Source: Novosphingobium sp. (lineage in GTDB: Bacteria > Pseudomonadota > Alphaproteobacteria > Sphingomonadales > Sphingomonadaceae). From it: DNA of 64,000 nucleotides. This document shows positions 61,369-64,000 of the stretch, piece after piece (position 1 is the stretch's first letter; each line of letters opens with the position of its first letter). The notes under the pieces are model-generated. The model was not told the origin of the DNA, searched no databases, and saw only the letters and a program-made list of their open reading frames with translations. The stretch spans positions 1 through 64,000 of the forward strand of contig NZ_JAUYRV010000013.1 in the NCBI RefSeq assembly GCF_030696665.1, given 5' to 3'. The position numbers and the translations under genes were made by a program.

Positions 61369-62423
61369 TCGAATTCCGCAAGATAGTGCGCCAACCGGCT
61401 CACCAGAAAATCGGGCAGCGCGGCAGGCGCGCCCGTGTCCTTGTCATTGCCGTAGTTGCGGACTGACAGGATCAGGATTTTCAGCGCGGCCACCGCCATG
61501 TAGTAGCTGAAATGTGGCATTCGCCGGCCATATATCCGCTCGAATCCCGCCACCGCTTCGGCCCCGCGCGGCAATCCGTCGATGCGCGGCACGCCAAAGT
61601 TTTCGCTGAACACCTCGTCAAGATAGACCCAATGCGCCAAATCGACTTCAGGAGGGCCGAGCGTCGCCACCTCGAAATCGAACAGTGAGGCGACTTCCAC
61701 GTTCTGCGTATGGTACATCGTATTCCCCAGCCGCGCATCGTTCCATACCAGCCCGGACTGCATCGCAATCGGAGCATGCGCCTTCAGCGTGGCCAGCGCT
61801 TGGGTGATGACCGGGAACGACTGGCCATTACGCGCCCAGTCGAACCACTTTCCTACGAACCGGTCGAGGTAGAACACTGCGTCGGGTGCCCTGCGTGTGC
61901 CGTCGGCCAGAAACGAAAAGCAACGCCAGTCGATCCGGTGCAGCCGCGCCATTTCCTCAATGCCGTTCCACCAGCAGCGCGTGCGATCGGCTGTGGAAAG
62001 CTCGGCCACCCAGCCTTCCTGATGGTAGCTCGGGAAATCTGGCGGAACCCGCCCGTCGATCCGATCCATCAGGAAAAACGGCGCGCCCAGTACTGTTGGA
62101 TCGCTTTCCGCGAAGTCGATATTGGGCACCTTTACCGATGAATTGGCGGCAATGGCCCGCATCACGCGGTATTGATGGAACACGTCTGACAGCATTGGCA
62201 CGGCGACATCACGCTGGATCCGGGCAACGAGGCGGCGCTCTATGGGCTTGTCCTCTTCCTTCCAGCGCGCGGTGAACAGGATGGTCCTGCTGGAAAAGCC
62301 CTGCGCCGGTTCCACCGCATCGGTAATGGTGACCAGAGGCGCTCCGGGCAGCTGCGCCGAAAGCCAGGGACCAAGGCGCTGTGCAGTATCGTCTGTGCGG
62401 ATGGTAGGGTTTGCCTCGGTCAT
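61356..62423 (-). CDS. Phosphotransferase-family (APH-fold) protein 2
   Basis: A 355-residue APH-fold protein. TVLGAPFFLMDRIDG, catalytic loop SGLVWNDARLGNTMY (Asp and Asn kept), metal site SLFDFEVATLGPPEVDLAHW. Same family as the gene at 58412, sharing FFRR/FSENFGV-type middle segments and overall order. It starts three bases after the CapA-like gene stop, so they are cotranscribed. Likely role: phosphorylation of a pathway hydroxy-acid or alcohol, by inference. Confidence 0.85.
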   Translation of the reverse strand: MTEANPTIRTDDTAQRLGPWLSAQLPGAPLVTITDAVEPAQGFSSRTILFTARWKEEDKPIERRLVARIQRDVAVPMLSDVFHQYRVMRAIAANSSVKVPNIDFAESDPTVLGAPFFLMDRIDGRVPPDFPSYHQEGWVAELSTADRTRCWWNGIEEMARLHRIDWRCFSFLADGTRRAPDAVFYLDRFVGKWFDWARNGQSFPVITQALATLKAHAPIAMQSGLVWNDARLGNTMYHTQNVEVASLFDFEVATLGPPEVDLAHWVYLDEVFSENFGVPRIDGLPRGAEAVAGFERIYGRRMPHFSYYMAVAALKILILSVRNYGNDKDTGAPAALPDFLVSRLAHYLAEFEAGR

Positions 62424-62426
62424 AGC

Positions 62427-63527
62427 TTAGCCCAGCACAATCCGGCCTTGGGCATCCATCGCACCGTTCAGCTTCGCTGCAATCGTGCGTTCAGCCACCA
62501 CGCCAAGGATGGCGTCATAGTGCGGCTCGCCCGGGTTCAGGATCTGCGGCCGTCCGCTGCTGCCCAGATAGACCGGCACGATCTGCACCCCGGTGATCGC
62601 GCCGTCGGTGATCGTCACCGATGCGCCAAGGCCCCGGCTGGTTTCATCGAGCAGCGGCGCTGAAATGCCCGAGGGTGTCTCATCGCGCGACCACGGCGAG
62701 ATCATCGCGAACTTGCCCATGCAATACAGGATTGCCTTGCCACGATAGACTTCGAAACCCTTGATCGGTAGCGGTCCCTGGCTGACGATCAGGTCAACGC
62801 CCGCGTCAATCATGGCCCGCGCAGCCTCGCGCTGATAGTCCGCGATGGCGGATTCGTGCTCCAGAATGCCCCAATGGCAGCTCAACACCACCACATCGAC
62901 CTGTGCCTTCAATGCGGTGATGCTTTCGATCATCGCGGCCAGATCATCGCGATTGATCAGCGTGCGCGTGTCCGGCTCCACCCCCCAATCGTGCCAGCTG
63001 TTGTTTTCGGCATATGTGTGTCGGCGAAGTGGCACGATTCCCGGCGTGCGGCGTCCGGCATGCGCTCCGGGCAGGAAGCTTGATGTGCAGGCCAGGAACC
63101 CGATCTTGTGATCGCCCCGTTCGACAATGGCAGGTTGGCGCGCGGTAGCGATGGTGTCACCGCCGCCGACAGGGGCAATACCCGATTCCTCCAGCAGCGC
63201 GATGGTGCGCAGGAACGCGCGATAGCCACCGTGCATGGTGTGGTTGTTGGCCACGGACATGACGTCGAACCCCGCCGCGCCCATCATCGCGATGCTTTCA
63301 GGCGCGCCCGGCGCGAACAGATCGCCAAGGTCGAAATCATCGTTGATGTGCGCTTCGACCGGGTGGGTATCGCCCGCCTCCTCGGCATAGGGCCATTCGC
63401 AATTGCCGAACGTCACGTCAGCGGCTGTCAGCACCGGCGTCACTGCCGTGAACAGATCGGCCGGCGGTTCGCGGGTCATCAGTTGCAGGTCACCCACGGC
63501 AAACAGGCTCAAAGTTCCGCTGGCCAT
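62427..63527 (-). CDS. CapA-like metallophosphatase-fold protein
   Basis: A 366-residue protein of the CapA/PGA_cap calcineurin-like family: LFAVGDLQLM (metal Asp), FGNCEWPYAEE, MSVANNHTMHGG (Asn-His), VVVLSCHWGILEHES (His), and the C-terminal ILYCMGKFAMIS (usually YSLGNF). The usual GHHPH segment reads SQGPLPIKGFEVYRGK, so one metal-site His appears lost. No capsule or polyglutamate genes are near; its partner here is an APH-fold kinase (three-base gap). Role unknown. Confidence 0.82.
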   Translation of the reverse strand: MASGTLSLFAVGDLQLMTREPPADLFTAVTPVLTAADVTFGNCEWPYAEEAGDTHPVEAHINDDFDLGDLFAPGAPESIAMMGAAGFDVMSVANNHTMHGGYRAFLRTIALLEESGIAPVGGGDTIATARQPAIVERGDHKIGFLACTSSFLPGAHAGRRTPGIVPLRRHTYAENNSWHDWGVEPDTRTLINRDDLAAMIESITALKAQVDVVVLSCHWGILEHESAIADYQREAARAMIDAGVDLIVSQGPLPIKGFEVYRGKAILYCMGKFAMISPWSRDETPSGISAPLLDETSRGLGASVTITDGAITGVQIVPVYLGSSGRPQILNPGEPHYDAILGVVAERTIAAKLNGAMDAQGRIVLG

Positions 63528-63548
63528 CGCGCTATTCCTTTCGATCTA

Positions 63549-63564
63549 GCGGCAATGCTGCCGC
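63549..63564. promoter_or_regulatory. Inverted repeat in CapA-like / SDR divergent promoter
   Basis: GCGGCA-ATGC-TGCCGC, 6-bp arms, in the 128-bp gap between the CapA-like gene (start 63527) and the last SDR (start 63656). Could be an operator or a small hairpin. Confidence 0.3.
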
Positions 63565-63655
63565 GCGCGATTGTCGGCGGCCCCTATCGACTGGCCGGTT
63601 GCCCACATGCGCGACGCATTATTGCTTGGTCGGACAAAAACGTGAGGGACAGGAT

Positions 63656-64000
63656 ATGGCCGGACGCTTTGCAGGGAAGGTTGCGCTGGTCACCGCAGGC
63701 GCGGACGGGATCGGTGCCGCCACCGCACTCGCCTTTGCCAGCGAGGGTGCCAGCGTTGTTTTGGCGGACATCAACGATGCGCTGGGCGAAGAACGGGCGG
63801 AAGCCTTGCGCGCCGAAGGTTTTCAGGCGCGCTACATCCACGCCGACGCAACCGACGAAGCGCAAGTGGCTGCGCTGGTCCGCTACACCGTCGAACAGTT
63901 CGGCGGATTGCATCTGGCTGCCAATGTCGTGGGCGATGCCCACCCCGATTCAGCAGGGCCTGACTTTCACAACCAGCCCGTTGAGGCGTTCGATCACACG
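63656..64000 (+). CDS. Short-chain dehydrogenase/reductase (5' part; continues past the window)
   Basis: The first 115 residues of an SDR. The cofactor loop is TAGADGIGAATA (Thr-Ala-Gly in place of Thr-Gly-Gly), followed by VVLADIN (the Asp suggests NAD preference), HADATDEAQV, and LAANVVG in the NNAG position. The active site lies beyond the right edge. RBS GGGACAGGAT precedes the ATG. Divergent from the CapA-like gene. Confidence 0.85.
   Translation, partial: MAGRFAGKVALVTAGADGIGAATALAFASEGASVVLADINDALGEERAEALRAEGFQARYIHADATDEAQVAALVRYTVEQFGGLHLAANVVGDAHPDSAGPDFHNQPVEAFDHT

Noticed and set aside
1..64000. CRISPR arrays, rRNA or tRNA genes, insertion sequences, integrases
   Set aside because: Looked for repeats with regular spacers, RNA gene signatures and transposase motifs on both strands; none found.

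Overview
The window looks like a chromosomal stretch from a sphingomonad (Alphaproteobacteria, probably Novosphingobium or a close relative). It has high GC, two large carbohydrate-type TonB-dependent receptors sitting inside sugar-utilisation clusters, an oxidative L-arabinose pathway, and a dense set of Rieske oxygenases, short-chain dehydrogenases (SDRs) and flavoproteins. The species call is inference. I saw no rRNA, tRNA, insertion sequence, phage gene or CRISPR array.

Region 1 (1-34.6 kb) is a plant cell-wall sugar region made of two interleaved regulons. Regulon A handles pectin and hexuronates. It comprises a TonB receptor, an esterase, a GH43 enzyme and glucuronate isomerase (1-6768, minus strand); a secreted pectate lyase and a cupin (7021-8762); an operon for unsaturated uronate with a DhuI-like isomerase, KduD, KdgK and a carboxylesterase (25559-29534, minus); a LacI-family repressor (29654-30670); and altronate dehydratase, a 2-keto-4-pentenoate hydratase-like protein and a hexuronate-type MFS transporter (30858-34594). 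Six copies of a palindrome close to TGACACCGGTGTCA lie in exactly the promoter gaps of these units, so the LacI protein is the obvious regulator.

Regulon B handles arabinan and L-arabinose. It comprises a second TonB receptor, two GH43 enzymes, a GH51 arabinofuranosidase, L-arabinose 1-dehydrogenase, a 2-keto-3-deoxy-L-arabonate dehydratase and 2-oxoglutarate semialdehyde dehydrogenase (8819-19329, minus); a GntR/FCD regulator; a FucP-type transporter; and aldose epimerase, L-arabonate dehydratase and arabinolactonase (21704-25562, plus). Together they take arabinan through L-arabinose to 2-oxoglutarate without phosphorylated intermediates. A motif near TTTGTCGGACTAAT recurs at these promoters.

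Region 2 (34.7-64 kb) is a different world: oxidative catabolism of an unidentified hydrophobic or cyclic compound. A translationally coupled operon (45577 to 38737, minus) encodes Rieske oxygenase alpha and beta, an NAD(P)H ferredoxin reductase, an SDR, a TetR regulator, an acyl-CoA-dehydrogenase-fold flavin monooxygenase and a quinone-oxidoreductase-type enzyme. A divergent [3Fe-4S]-type ferredoxin gene faces it across a perfect 12-bp inverted repeat. Further on are a second Rieske alpha protein with an NTF2-fold partner, AraC and TetR regulators, hydrolases, VOC and luciferase-like proteins, many SDRs, two aminoglycoside-phosphotransferase-fold kinases and a CapA-like phosphatase.

The most unusual item is the pair at 53871-55916. 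One protein has an intact Rieske motif but no mononuclear iron site. Its neighbour has the mononuclear iron site but has lost the whole Rieske cluster-binding segment. The two look like complementary halves of one oxygenase.
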